Positions 1 to 8,307 of a DNA stretch of 64,000 bases are shown here, piece after piece (the stretch's first letter is position 1; every line of letters starts with the position of its first letter). The notes below the pieces were generated by a model, which worked only from the letters and a program-made list of their open reading frames with translations, was not told the DNA's origin and did not search any database. The position numbers and the translations under genes are program-made. The DNA is from Pseudomonas simiae (GTDB lineage: Bacteria > Pseudomonadota > Gammaproteobacteria > Pseudomonadales > Pseudomonadaceae). The stretch is taken from assembly GCF_900111895.1 (NCBI RefSeq), contig NZ_FOKB01000005.1, forward strand, positions 148,271 to 212,270. The letters run 5' to 3'.

Positions 1-1337
1 TGTATTCCTATCACAACCTGGATAACGGCTTTGCCGTGGGGTACCAGCACAACGGCCTGGGGCTGGGCTTGCCAGCTACGTTGGTCGGGGCGCTGTTGGG
101 CAGCACGGACTCCCAGGGCGTAATCCCCGGCATCCCCTGGAACCCGGACTCCGAAAAAGCCGCGCTGGACGCGGTACACAAGGCCGGTTGGACGCCCATC
201 AGCGCCAGCACCCTGGGTTACAGTGGCAACGTCGATGCGCGAGGCACCTTCTTTGGCGAGAAGACGGGCTACACCACGGCCCAGGTCGAGGTGCTGGGCA
301 AGTACGATGACGCCGGAAAACTGCTGGAAATCGGCATTGGTTTTCGCGGCACTTCGGGGCCTCGGGAAACCTTGATCAGCGATTCCATCGGTGACCTGGT
401 CAGCGACCTGCTGGCCGCCCTGGGCCCCAAGGATTACGCGAAGAATTACGCCGGGGAAGCCTTCGGCGGTTTGCTCAAGAATGTGGCCGACTACGCCAGC
501 GCCCATGGCTTGAGCGGTCACGATGTGGTGGTCAGCGGCCACAGCCTGGGCGGGCTGGCAGTCAACAGCATGGCCGACCTGAGCAACAGCAAGTGGTCGG
601 GGTTCTACAAGGACGCGAACTACGTGGCCTACGCCTCGCCGACCCAGAGTGCCAGCGACAAGGTGCTCAACATCGGCTACGAGAATGACCCGGTGTTCCG
701 TGCGCTGGATGGCTCATCCTTCACCCTGTCTTCCCTGGGTGTGCACGACACCCCCCATGACTCCACCACCGACAATATTGTCAGTTTCAACGACCACTAC
801 GCCTCGACGCTGTGGAATGTGCTGCCGTTTTCCATTGTCAATTTGCCGACTTGGGTTTCGCACCTGCCTACCGGGTACGGCGATGGCCTGAGTCGCGTGC
901 TCGACTCCGGGTTCTATGAGCAAATGACCCGCGACTCCACCGTGATCGTCGCCAACCTGTCCGACCCGGCACGGGCCACCACCTGGGTGCAGGACCTCAA
1001 CCGCAATGCCGAGCCGCATAAGGGCAATACCTTCATCATCGGCAGCGACGGCAACGACCTGATCCAGGGCGGCAAGGGTGCGGACTTTATCGAAAGCGGC
1101 AAAGGCAATGACACGATTCGTGACAACAGCGGGCACAACACCTTTTTGTTCAGCGGTCAGTTCGGCCAGGACCGGATCATCGGCTATCAGCCAAGCGATC
1201 AATTGGTATTCAAGGAGGTAGAGGGGAGTGCTCAATACCGTGAGCAGGGAGGGGACACAGTGATCAGCTTCGGCGCAGATTCGGTGACATTGGTGGGGGT
1301 CAACGGGTGGTCGGGGGAGGGCGTTGCCATCGGTTGA
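1..1337 (+). CDS. lipA: Family I.3 extracellular lipase (5' truncated by window edge)
   Basis: Secreted triacylglycerol lipase of the RTX (family I.3) type. The reading frame is open from base 3 (YSYHNLDNGFAVGYQHNG), so about 30 N-terminal residues lie outside the window; the family is about 476 aa and about 444 are visible. The nucleophile Ser sits in GHSLGG (bases about 538-555). Near the C-terminus are glycine-rich calcium-binding nonapeptides (GSDGNDLIQ, GGKGADFIE, SGKGNDTIR). The protein ends in a hydrophobic tail (VTLVGVNG...VAIG), the uncleaved signal for a type I secretion system. There is no N-terminal signal peptide in the family. In P. fluorescens such genes usually end the aprX-aprDEF operon, which would lie to the left; that is known context, not seen here. 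Confidence 0.93.
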   Translation, partial: YSYHNLDNGFAVGYQHNGLGLGLPATLVGALLGSTDSQGVIPGIPWNPDSEKAALDAVHKAGWTPISASTLGYSGNVDARGTFFGEKTGYTTAQVEVLGKYDDAGKLLEIGIGFRGTSGPRETLISDSIGDLVSDLLAALGPKDYAKNYAGEAFGGLLKNVADYASAHGLSGHDVVVSGHSLGGLAVNSMADLSNSKWSGFYKDANYVAYASPTQSASDKVLNIGYENDPVFRALDGSSFTLSSLGVHDTPHDSTTDNIVSFNDHYASTLWNVLPFSIVNLPTWVSHLPTGYGDGLSRVLDSGFYEQMTRDSTVIVANLSDPARATTWVQDLNRNAEPHKGNTFIIGSDGNDLIQGGKGADFIESGKGNDTIRDNSGHNTFLFSGQFGQDRIIGYQPSDQLVFKEVEGSAQYREQGGDTVISFGADSVTLVGVNGWSGEGVAIG

Positions 1338-1341
1338 TGAG

Positions 1342-1370
1342 GGTCAGTGGGGGCCCGGCCCCCACTGACC
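1342..1370. terminator. Hairpin between convergent lipase and lipoprotein genes
   Basis: A 13-bp perfect stem (GGTCAGTGGGGGC with its complement) and 3-nt loop lie 4 bases after the lipase stop and 7 bases before the stop of the convergent lipoprotein gene. The position suits a bidirectional terminator. No run of T follows on either strand, so intrinsic termination is inferred only from stem strength and location. Confidence 0.55.
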
Positions 1371-1377
1371 TATTCGA

Positions 1378-1602
1378 TCAGCCTTCCTTACGCACGGTGG
1401 CCACATCGGCAGCCTTGACCCGTACACGCTTGCCGGCGATGTCGGTGAACTCGTAGAAGCCATCGGCGGTCTGGGTTTTCGGGGTGTCCTTGGTCAAATA
1501 CTGCGTGCCATTTTGCAGCGTCACTACGGTTTGCGTCGCGCAACCGGCCAATACCAGAAAAGTGAGTGCAACCAGCGGCAGACCCAAATTCTTCATGTTC
1601 AT
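1378..1602 (-). CDS. YgdI/YgdR-family small lipoprotein
   Basis: A 74-aa lipoprotein starting MNMKNLGLPLVALTFLVLAGC. It has a short charged n-region, a hydrophobic core and an LAGC lipobox (Cys about residue 20). The mature part, TQTVVTLQNGTQYLTKDTPK..., fits the small SH3-like YgdI/YgdR (DUF903) lipoproteins of gammaproteobacteria, which are usually about 72 aa. The upstream in-frame codons add a non-signal extension, so I start at base 1602; a second ATG at 1596 is equally usable. Acyl attachment to a membrane is expected. The molecular role of this family is unknown. Confidence 0.8.
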   Translation of the reverse strand: MNMKNLGLPLVALTFLVLAGCATQTVVTLQNGTQYLTKDTPKTQTADGFYEFTDIAGKRVRVKAADVATVRKEG

Positions 1603-1788
1603 AACCCTTACCTTAACCCTTAAAAGTCCCGCGCCAGAGGCCGCGGGCAACAAATGTTACGCCATCGACTTCACCATCTGATCACTTTTATGCAAAAAGT
1701 TGCAGCCGCCATTTATCTATTAGCGATTGCAACCTGGTCTTTGCGACGGCACTCTGTATGCATAACCAGTATTTGATCGCTGCGTACC

Positions 1789-3435
1789 ATGGCCAATCCC
1801 CTCGAAGACCCGCTCTATTACCTGCATAACTTCCGCCAGGTCCTGCATTGGCTGGGGCTACGTTATGCGGATCTGCTCGATGCGGACGAACAGCATTTCA
1901 TTCAGCAATTTGACAGGTTGCCGCAGCCATCCCAGGCGCTTTTGGTGCGCATGGTGATGCGCAAGGGCGTGCATTTCCGGGCGGGCAAACTCAACTACGT
2001 GGAGATCGGCTGCACCCACACCGCTGCTGCGCCGTTGCTTGAATTGGGCTGGGTCGACACTCAGTTCTTACTGGCCTTTGAAGAGCTGTTTGCCTTGCTG
2101 CAAAAGGGCGAAATCCTCGGCGCGTTCAAGCCCTGGATCGACCAGCCCAAAGGCAGGAAGTCCGATTGGCTGCAAGGGCTGTCGGCACACTTTACCGACC
2201 GCCGCAGTTTTGCTGGCTGGTGTCCGGAGCTTGCCGACACGCTGTACAGCCTCTCGATCATGGAGCTGTGCGACCGCCTGCGCCTGATGTTCTTCGGCAA
2301 CCTGCATCAGGACTGGTCGGAATTCGTGCTGGCAGACCTGGGCATCTACACCTACGAAAAAGTCGAATTCTGCGCAGAATCCCGCGGCCTGCGCAGCCGT
2401 GACGATATGCATGGTTTTCTGTTCCTGCACCAATGCCAGCAGGCTTTTGAGGCCGGTGAAACGCTGGAGCAGGTACTGGCGCAGATCGCAACCTTGAGTA
2501 CCGACAATCCTTGGCTGGAAAAGCGGCGGGCCAAATTGTTGTTCCAGATCGGTCAACAGTGCGAGCGCATTGCTGAACTGGCATTGGCGGAACAGATCTA
2601 TCGCACGTGCGCCTATCCCGGTGCCCGCTCCAGGTTGATACGGGTGCTGGAGCGCCAGGAGGACTACGGCCAAGCCATGGCCTTGGCGAACGCCGCTCAA
2701 CAGGCTCCGGAAAGCGCCGCCGAGCAGCAGCACTTATTGCGTGTGGTGCCACGGCTGCGCCGCAAACTGGGTAAGCCGGCCTTGCCCAAAGCGCAGCCTC
2801 GTGCGGTCACGCGCCTGGACCTGGCCCTTGCGCTACCCGAGCCGCTGATGTCGGTGGAGTACTGCGTGCAGGCGCACCTCAGCGAGCCTGATGGGCCGGT
2901 GCACTACGTTGAAAACGGGCTGATCAATTCACTGTTCGGCCTGCTGTGCTGGGACGTAATCTTTGCGCCGCTGCCGGGCTCATTCTTCCATCCGTTTCAA
3001 CGTGGCCCGGCGGACCTGCACAGCGAGGACTTCCGCCCGCGCCGTGCACCGCTGTTCGCTGCGTGTTTCGAGCAGTTGCAGGACGAACGTTACAAAACCA
3101 CCATTCGCCAGCGTTACAGCGACAAATGGGGGATCCAGTCGCCCTTCGTGTTCTGGAACCTGCTGAGCGAAGACCTGCTGGAACAGGCCCTAGCCTGCCT
3201 GCCCGCCGAACACCTGCGCTACTGGTTCGAACGGCTGTTACTGGACATTCGCGCCAACCGCGCCGGCATGCCGGACCTGATCCAGTTCTGGCCGACGCAA
3301 AAAACCTACCGCATGATCGAGGTCAAGGGACCTGGCGATCGCCTGCAGGATAACCAGTTGCGCTGGCTGGAGTTCTGCAGCGAATACCAGATGCCGGTAA
3401 CGGTCTGCTATGTGCGCTGGGCAGAGTCGGCTTGA
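1789..3435 (+). CDS. FAN1-type structure-specific nuclease (VRR-NUC)
   Basis: A 548-aa protein matching bacterial FAN1: an N-terminal DNA-binding/helical region, a TPR-like middle (ELALAEQIYRTCAYPGARSRL) and a C-terminal VRR-NUC domain. The catalytic PD-(D/E)XK core is visible in the last 60 residues as GMPDLIQFW, then MIEVKGPGD and a downstream Gln in LQDNQLRW. In studied members this domain cuts 5' flaps and interstrand crosslinks. The ATG at 1789 has only a weak ribosome site. The stop overlaps the start of the following helicase (TTGA, 3432-3435), which implies translational coupling and joint action in DNA repair. Confidence 0.9.
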   Translation: MANPLEDPLYYLHNFRQVLHWLGLRYADLLDADEQHFIQQFDRLPQPSQALLVRMVMRKGVHFRAGKLNYVEIGCTHTAAAPLLELGWVDTQFLLAFEELFALLQKGEILGAFKPWIDQPKGRKSDWLQGLSAHFTDRRSFAGWCPELADTLYSLSIMELCDRLRLMFFGNLHQDWSEFVLADLGIYTYEKVEFCAESRGLRSRDDMHGFLFLHQCQQAFEAGETLEQVLAQIATLSTDNPWLEKRRAKLLFQIGQQCERIAELALAEQIYRTCAYPGARSRLIRVLERQEDYGQAMALANAAQQAPESAAEQQHLLRVVPRLRRKLGKPALPKAQPRAVTRLDLALALPEPLMSVEYCVQAHLSEPDGPVHYVENGLINSLFGLLCWDVIFAPLPGSFFHPFQRGPADLHSEDFRPRRAPLFAACFEQLQDERYKTTIRQRYSDKWGIQSPFVFWNLLSEDLLEQALACLPAEHLRYWFERLLLDIRANRAGMPDLIQFWPTQKTYRMIEVKGPGDRLQDNQLRWLEFCSEYQMPVTVCYVRWAESA

Positions 3436-5687
3436 GCTACAGCGTTGCCGTGCGCGCACTGTGCGAGTTCACGGCCAAGGTCGGTGACCTCGACCTGCGC
3501 TTCACACCGTCGCCCAGTGCTCAGGAAGGCATCATCGGCCACCGCACCGTCGCTTCGCGGCGCAGCGCGCACTACCAGAATGAAGTGGCGCTAGAAGGCG
3601 AGTACCAACAACTCAAGGTGAGGGGCAGGGCGGACGGCTACGACCCGGACGCCAACCGTCTGGAAGAAGTGAAGACCTATCGCGGTGACCTCGATGCCCA
3701 GCCCGCCAACCATCGTCAATTACACTGGGCTCAGGTCAAAGTGTATGGCTGGTTGATGTGCCAGAAACTCAACCTCTCGCACATCAACCTGGCGCTGGTG
3801 TACTTCGACATCGTCGGTGAAGGAGAGACGGTGCTCAACCAACGCTTTCAAGCCGCCGAGCTGGAACCCTTCTTCAACCAGCAATGCGCGCTGTTCCTCG
3901 GTTGGGCCCAGCAGGAAATGGCACACCGCGAAGCGCGCAACAGCGCCGCGCAAACCCTGGCGTTTCCCCATGCCGGTTTCCGTCCTGGACAGCGTTCGCT
4001 TGCCGAGTCGGTGTACAAGGCGGTCAGTACCGGCCGTTGTCTGATGGCCCAGGCACCGACCGGCATTGGCAAGACCATCGGTACGATTTTCCCCTTGCTC
4101 AAGGCATTGGCGCCTCAGCGACTGGACAAGCTGTTCTTCCTCACCGCCAAGACCCCCGGCCGCAAGCTCGCCCTGGATGCCGCCCAGGTGCTGCATGCCA
4201 GCAGTCCTGACCAGCCACTGCGAGTGCTGGAACTGGTGGCGCGGGACAAAGCCTGCGAGCACCTGGACAAAGCGTGTCACGGTGACGCCTGCCCGCTGGC
4301 CAAGGGCTTCTACGACCGTCTGCCCGCCGCGCGCATCGCCGCCGCCAAGGTGCGCCTGCTGGACCAGCGCAACCTGCGCGACGTGGCGTTGGCCCATGAT
4401 GTCTGCCCGTATTACCTGAGCCAGGAAATGGCACGCTGGGCCGACCTGGTGGTCGCCGACTACAACTACTACTTCGATTTTGGCGCCATGCTGTTCGGCC
4501 TGGCCCAGCTCAACCAATGGCGCGCAGCCGTGCTGGTGGACGAGGCGCACAATCTGGTCGAGCGGGCTCGCTCGATGTACAGCGCCAGTCTCGACCAGTA
4601 CCACCTCAAGACACTGCGCGAGACCGCCCCCGAGCCCTTGAAGCAACCCTTGCAGCGGCTTAACCGCGCGTGGAACGCATTGCACAAGGACCAACTCGCG
4701 CCGTACCAGGCCTACACCGCCCGCCCCGAGAAGCTGTTGCAGGCCCTGAGCCTGTGCGCCAGCGCCATGGGTGAATACTTCAACGATCACCCCGAATCCC
4801 TCAGCGGCGACCTGCAACGCTTCTATTTCGAGGTGCTGCAGTTCGGCAAGGTCGCCGAGCTGTTCAACGAACACTTCATTTTCGACATCAGCAAGCGCCA
4901 GCTCAACGGCAAGCGCAGCAGCTCGACCCTGTGCCTGCGCAACGTGGTGCCCGCCGAGTTCATCCGCCCACGGTTGACGGCAGCCCGCAGCAGCGTGCTG
5001 TTTTCCGCGACCCTGAGCCCCCGACATTACTACGCGGACTTGCTCGGCTTGCCGGCGGATACGGCATGGATCGATGTGGAATCGCCGTTCAAGGCCGAGC
5101 AATTACACGTGCGCATCGTTGATGAAATATCCACCCGTTTCGTCCATCGCCACGCCTCGTTGGAACCTATCGTCGAGCTGATCGCTCGCCAGTACACCCA
5201 GCAACCTGGCAATTACCTGGCATTCTTCAGCAGTTTCGATTATCTGCAACAAGTGGCGCAGTTACTGGCCGAGAAGCACCCAACGATCACGCTGTGGCAA
5301 CAGTCTCGCGGCATGGCCGAAGCCGAGCGCCAGGCCTTTCTCGACCAATTCACCGAGCACAGTCAGGGCATCGGTTTCGCGGTATTGGGCGGTGCATTCG
5401 GCGAAGGCATCGACCTACCCGGTGCCCGCCTGATCGGCGCATTCATTGCCACCCTCGGCTTACCCCAGCTAAACCCGGTCAACGAACAGATGAAGCTGCG
5501 CATGGGCGCGATCTTCGGCGCGGGTTACGACTACACCTACCTGTACCCTGGTATCCAGAAAGTCGTGCAGGCCGCAGGCCGGGTGATTCGCAGCCAACAG
5601 GATCAGGGCGTGGTGATGCTGATCGATGACCGGTTTGGCGAGGCACGGGTACGTCAATTGTTGCCGCGCTGGTGGACGGTAGCTTGA
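3432..5687 (+). CDS. XPD/DinG-like DNA helicase with N-terminal nuclease-like domain
   Basis: A 751-aa superfamily 2 helicase. Residues about 65-110 show a RecB/Cas4-like nuclease signature (GRADGYDP, EEVKTYRG, QLHWAQVKVYGW). Walker A is APTGIGKT (about 207-214), followed by four Cys near 275, 282, 287 and 324 that fit an XPD-type 4Fe-4S cluster. Walker B is DEAH (about 369) and motif VI is QAAGRVIRS (about 713). The start is TTG overlapping the FAN1 stop; a GTG lies 18 bases further on. It is probably a 5'-3' helicase that opens substrates for the coupled nuclease; that partnership is inferred from the overlap. Confidence 0.88.
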   Translation: MSYSVAVRALCEFTAKVGDLDLRFTPSPSAQEGIIGHRTVASRRSAHYQNEVALEGEYQQLKVRGRADGYDPDANRLEEVKTYRGDLDAQPANHRQLHWAQVKVYGWLMCQKLNLSHINLALVYFDIVGEGETVLNQRFQAAELEPFFNQQCALFLGWAQQEMAHREARNSAAQTLAFPHAGFRPGQRSLAESVYKAVSTGRCLMAQAPTGIGKTIGTIFPLLKALAPQRLDKLFFLTAKTPGRKLALDAAQVLHASSPDQPLRVLELVARDKACEHLDKACHGDACPLAKGFYDRLPAARIAAAKVRLLDQRNLRDVALAHDVCPYYLSQEMARWADLVVADYNYYFDFGAMLFGLAQLNQWRAAVLVDEAHNLVERARSMYSASLDQYHLKTLRETAPEPLKQPLQRLNRAWNALHKDQLAPYQAYTARPEKLLQALSLCASAMGEYFNDHPESLSGDLQRFYFEVLQFGKVAELFNEHFIFDISKRQLNGKRSSSTLCLRNVVPAEFIRPRLTAARSSVLFSATLSPRHYYADLLGLPADTAWIDVESPFKAEQLHVRIVDEISTRFVHRHASLEPIVELIARQYTQQPGNYLAFFSSFDYLQQVAQLLAEKHPTITLWQQSRGMAEAERQAFLDQFTEHSQGIGFAVLGGAFGEGIDLPGARLIGAFIATLGLPQLNPVNEQMKLRMGAIFGAGYDYTYLYPGIQKVVQAAGRVIRSQQDQGVVMLIDDRFGEARVRQLLPRWWTVA

Positions 5688-5767
5688 GTCATTCCTGGCG
5701 TCAATGATGCTGGCGGCTTGAACAGCAAGGGTCCACGCTGGGCAAAACCGTCAAACAGGTCATGCCC

Positions 5768-6700
5768 ATGAGCCAGCACCTCATCAGCGTCAACGGTATT
5801 GAGTTAAGTGTTCATATTGCGGGGCCCGAACAGGGCGTACCGGTCTGGCTGCTTCACGGTTTCCCGGAGTGCTGGCACTCCTGGCGCGAACAGATTCCCG
5901 TACTGGCAGCGGCGGGTTATCGGGTGTTTGCCCCGGAAATGCGCGGTTATGGCCGCACCTGTTCACCGCCTGAAATAACCGACTATGACCTGTTGACGCT
6001 ATGCGGCGATATCCAGCAGGCCATGGACCACTTCGGCCATACCCAGGTGGTGATGGTCGGCCATGACTGGGGCGCCGTGGTGGCCTGGCACCTGGCGCTG
6101 CTTGAGCCTGAGCGTGTCACACGCTTGATCACGCTGTCCGTGCCATTCGCCGGACGTGCACGGCGGCCAGTGATCGAGATCATGCGCGAGTTGTACGCCG
6201 ACCGTTTCAACTACATCCTGTATTTCCAGACACCGGGCGTTGCCGAGCAGGAGTTGGACGCCGATATCGAACGCACACTGCGCCTGTTCATGCAGGACCA
6301 GGATGTGTTTTTGCAACAGAAAACGGCCAGCGCCACCTTGCTTGAAGGCGTTCCGGCGCCCGGTCCATTACCACACTGGTGCTCCCAGGCGGATCTGGAC
6401 GTTTATGTGAGCACCTTCGCAGACCACGGTTTCCGCGGCCCGCTGAATTGGTATCGCAATTTCGAACGCAACTGGCAACGCACTGAGTTCCTGGCGGGAC
6501 AGCAAGTACTGCAACCCACGCTGTTTCTGATCGGCGACCGCGATCCGGTGGGGGTCTTCGAAGCCCACACGCTCAAGCGCATGCCGGATTCAGTGCCACA
6601 GCTTGAGCAGCACGTACTGGCGAACTGTGGTCACTGGATCCAGAACGAACAAGCCCGACAGGTCAACGCGCTAATGCTCGGGTTTCTAGGGAAAATCTAA
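5768..6700 (+). CDS. Alpha/beta hydrolase, epoxide-hydrolase-like
   Basis: A 310-aa cytoplasmic alpha/beta hydrolase. Seen: oxyanion motif HGFPE (residues about 31-35), RGYGRT, and nucleophile elbow GHDWGAVVAW with Asp as nucleophile, which separates epoxide hydrolases and haloalkane dehalogenases from Ser esterases. The acid region is GDRDPVG and the catalytic His is in NCGHWIQNEQ near the C-terminus. HGFPE plus GHDWG favours soluble epoxide hydrolase. Two ATGs (5762 and 5768) are possible; I choose 5768 because AGG is then about 8 bases upstream. Substrate unknown. It stands alone behind the helicase. Confidence 0.82.
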   Translation: MSQHLISVNGIELSVHIAGPEQGVPVWLLHGFPECWHSWREQIPVLAAAGYRVFAPEMRGYGRTCSPPEITDYDLLTLCGDIQQAMDHFGHTQVVMVGHDWGAVVAWHLALLEPERVTRLITLSVPFAGRARRPVIEIMRELYADRFNYILYFQTPGVAEQELDADIERTLRLFMQDQDVFLQQKTASATLLEGVPAPGPLPHWCSQADLDVYVSTFADHGFRGPLNWYRNFERNWQRTEFLAGQQVLQPTLFLIGDRDPVGVFEAHTLKRMPDSVPQLEQHVLANCGHWIQNEQARQVNALMLGFLGKI

Positions 6701-6818
6701 AGGTCGCGCCTCGACCCGGTTGATCCACCAAGCGGATGCTGCGCCCATGCAATTGCAGGGTGCGGTGCACGAGGCGCAGGCTCACGTCCGCCAGCACCGT
6801 TGGCACCGACGTCGCTAA

Positions 6819-7247
6819 TCAGCCCTTGGCCTTGGCCAGGTAAGGCGCCAGGCGCCGGCCCATTTCCTCACCCAGGGCTTGCAGCCCGCTCAACGGGCGG
6901 ATCATCACTTCAAACTCGATGATCTGCCCTTGTTCGTTGAAACGGATCAGGTCGATGCCCTTGAGTTGCTTGTCGCCCACACGCGCGCTGAATTCCAGCA
7001 CGACACTCAAGCCATCGCCGGTGGCAAGTTCGCGGTGATAGGTGAAGTCCTCGAACACGTTGATCACCGTATTGAGGATCATCGAGACGACCGGCGCGCC
7101 AGGGTACGGTGTATGGGCCATGGGCGAGCGGAAAACAGCGTCGGGCGCCAGCAGGTCGGGCAGGGCCTTGAGGTCACGATTGGCCAACATGGCGTGCCAG
7201 CGTTGCAAGGTTTTGGCGGCGGTAGGGGTGAGGTTGAGTTCGGACAT
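6819..7247 (-). CDS. NTF2/SnoaL-like fold protein
   Basis: A 142-aa single-domain protein of the NTF2/SnoaL-like cone fold. The typical opening is present (AAKTLQRWHAMLANRDLKALPDLLAPDAVF), followed by beta-rich sequence (SVVLEFSARVGDKQLKGIDLIRFNEQGQIIEFEVMIRP). Members include isomerases, cyclases and polyketide-processing enzymes, but many have no known activity. No signal peptide. It lies alone between the convergent hydrolase and the alpha-E gene. No specific function can be given. Confidence 0.8.
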   Translation of the reverse strand: MSELNLTPTAAKTLQRWHAMLANRDLKALPDLLAPDAVFRSPMAHTPYPGAPVVSMILNTVINVFEDFTYHRELATGDGLSVVLEFSARVGDKQLKGIDLIRFNEQGQIIEFEVMIRPLSGLQALGEEMGRRLAPYLAKAKG

Positions 7248-7354
7248 GCGCTGTACCTGTTCTTATGATGGGAAGGCGTTCACCTGCCCAACATAAGAGC
7301 GGTATCCAAGCAGGGTCAATCACCCTAACTGACAGTTAAGTGCCCCAAATGCAC

Positions 7355-8305
7355 TCAGACCATTTCCAGGTAGGAACTTTGAATCGCCCGCGCCAACTCG
7401 CGCACGGTGTCGATAAAGTCCGTCAGACGGCTGTGCAATCCCTCTTCAAGAATCTCATCAATCCCGGTATACCTCAGCCGCGCCTCGAACTCCGCCGCCA
7501 GCCGCTGCGCCGTGCGCCCATAACTGCCTGGCAGGTCTGCCAGAATATGGCTCAGTTCCTCGATGCAGGCATGCAACGAACGCGGCACATCACTGCGCAA
7601 CAGCAGCAACTCGGACACGGAACGGGCATTCAGTGCGTTCGGGTACAGCTCGGTGTAGGCCTCGAACGACGACAACGCGCGGAGCAGGGCACTCCACTGG
7701 TAGTAACCGCGTGCCGACAAGTCGCTGACTTCTTCCGACTCCTCGCCAAACATCTCGTAGCGCGCATCCAGCAAGCGCAGGGTGTTATCGGCGCGCTCGA
7801 CAAAGGTGCCCAGGCGGATAAACCGATAGGCGTCGTTGCGCATGATCGTCCCGGAGGTAGCCCCCCGGAACAGGTGCGAGCGCTGCTTGACCCAATCACA
7901 GAAGTGGCTGATGCCATGTCGCGCCAGGCCGCCGGCGGCGATGCTGCGCATTTCCAGCCAGGTGGCGTTGAGGTTTTCCCACATATCGGCAGTGATGCGC
8001 CCGCGTACCGCGTGGGCATTGCCACGGGCGGCACGTAGGCAGTTGTAGATGCTGGCGGGGTTTTCTTCGTCGAGGGCGAAAAAGTGCAGCATACGCTCGG
8101 CGTCCAGCTGTTTATGGCGTTCCAGGTAACTGTCCAGGGTGCCGCTGCTGAGCAACGACATGGCCAGTTCATCCAGTCCGTCACTGCGCCCGGCCTGGGG
8201 CATCAATGACAGCGAATAACTGACTTCCAGCATGCGTGCCAGGTTCTCGGCACGTTCCAGGTAACGGGACATCCAGTACAGATCTGCGGCGGTTCTACTC
8301 AACAT
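7355..8305 (-). CDS. Alpha-E domain protein (DUF403)
   Basis: A 316-aa all-helical protein starting MLSRTAADLYWMSRYLERAENLARM, the hallmark opening of the alpha-E (DUF403) family. Repeated helices with ERA(D/E)N motifs follow (RYLERAEN, FVERADN). The start at 8305 is 2 bases after the stop of the upstream ATP-grasp gene, so both form an operon. In known genomes this pair is usually joined by a transglutaminase-like protease and is proposed to make and process a peptide tag; neither partner protease is visible nearby. The longer reading frame upstream is antisense noise inside the ATP-grasp gene. Confidence 0.9.
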   Translation of the reverse strand: MLSRTAADLYWMSRYLERAENLARMLEVSYSLSLMPQAGRSDGLDELAMSLLSSGTLDSYLERHKQLDAERMLHFFALDEENPASIYNCLRAARGNAHAVRGRITADMWENLNATWLEMRSIAAGGLARHGISHFCDWVKQRSHLFRGATSGTIMRNDAYRFIRLGTFVERADNTLRLLDARYEMFGEESEEVSDLSARGYYQWSALLRALSSFEAYTELYPNALNARSVSELLLLRSDVPRSLHACIEELSHILADLPGSYGRTAQRLAAEFEARLRYTGIDEILEEGLHSRLTDFIDTVRELARAIQSSYLEMV

Positions 8306-8307
8306 AC

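Noticed and set aside
3720..5102. 460-codon antisense frame inside the helicase gene
   Set aside because: Shadow of a high-GC gene: composition is His/Gln/Val-rich, no domain; the plus frame has full helicase motifs.
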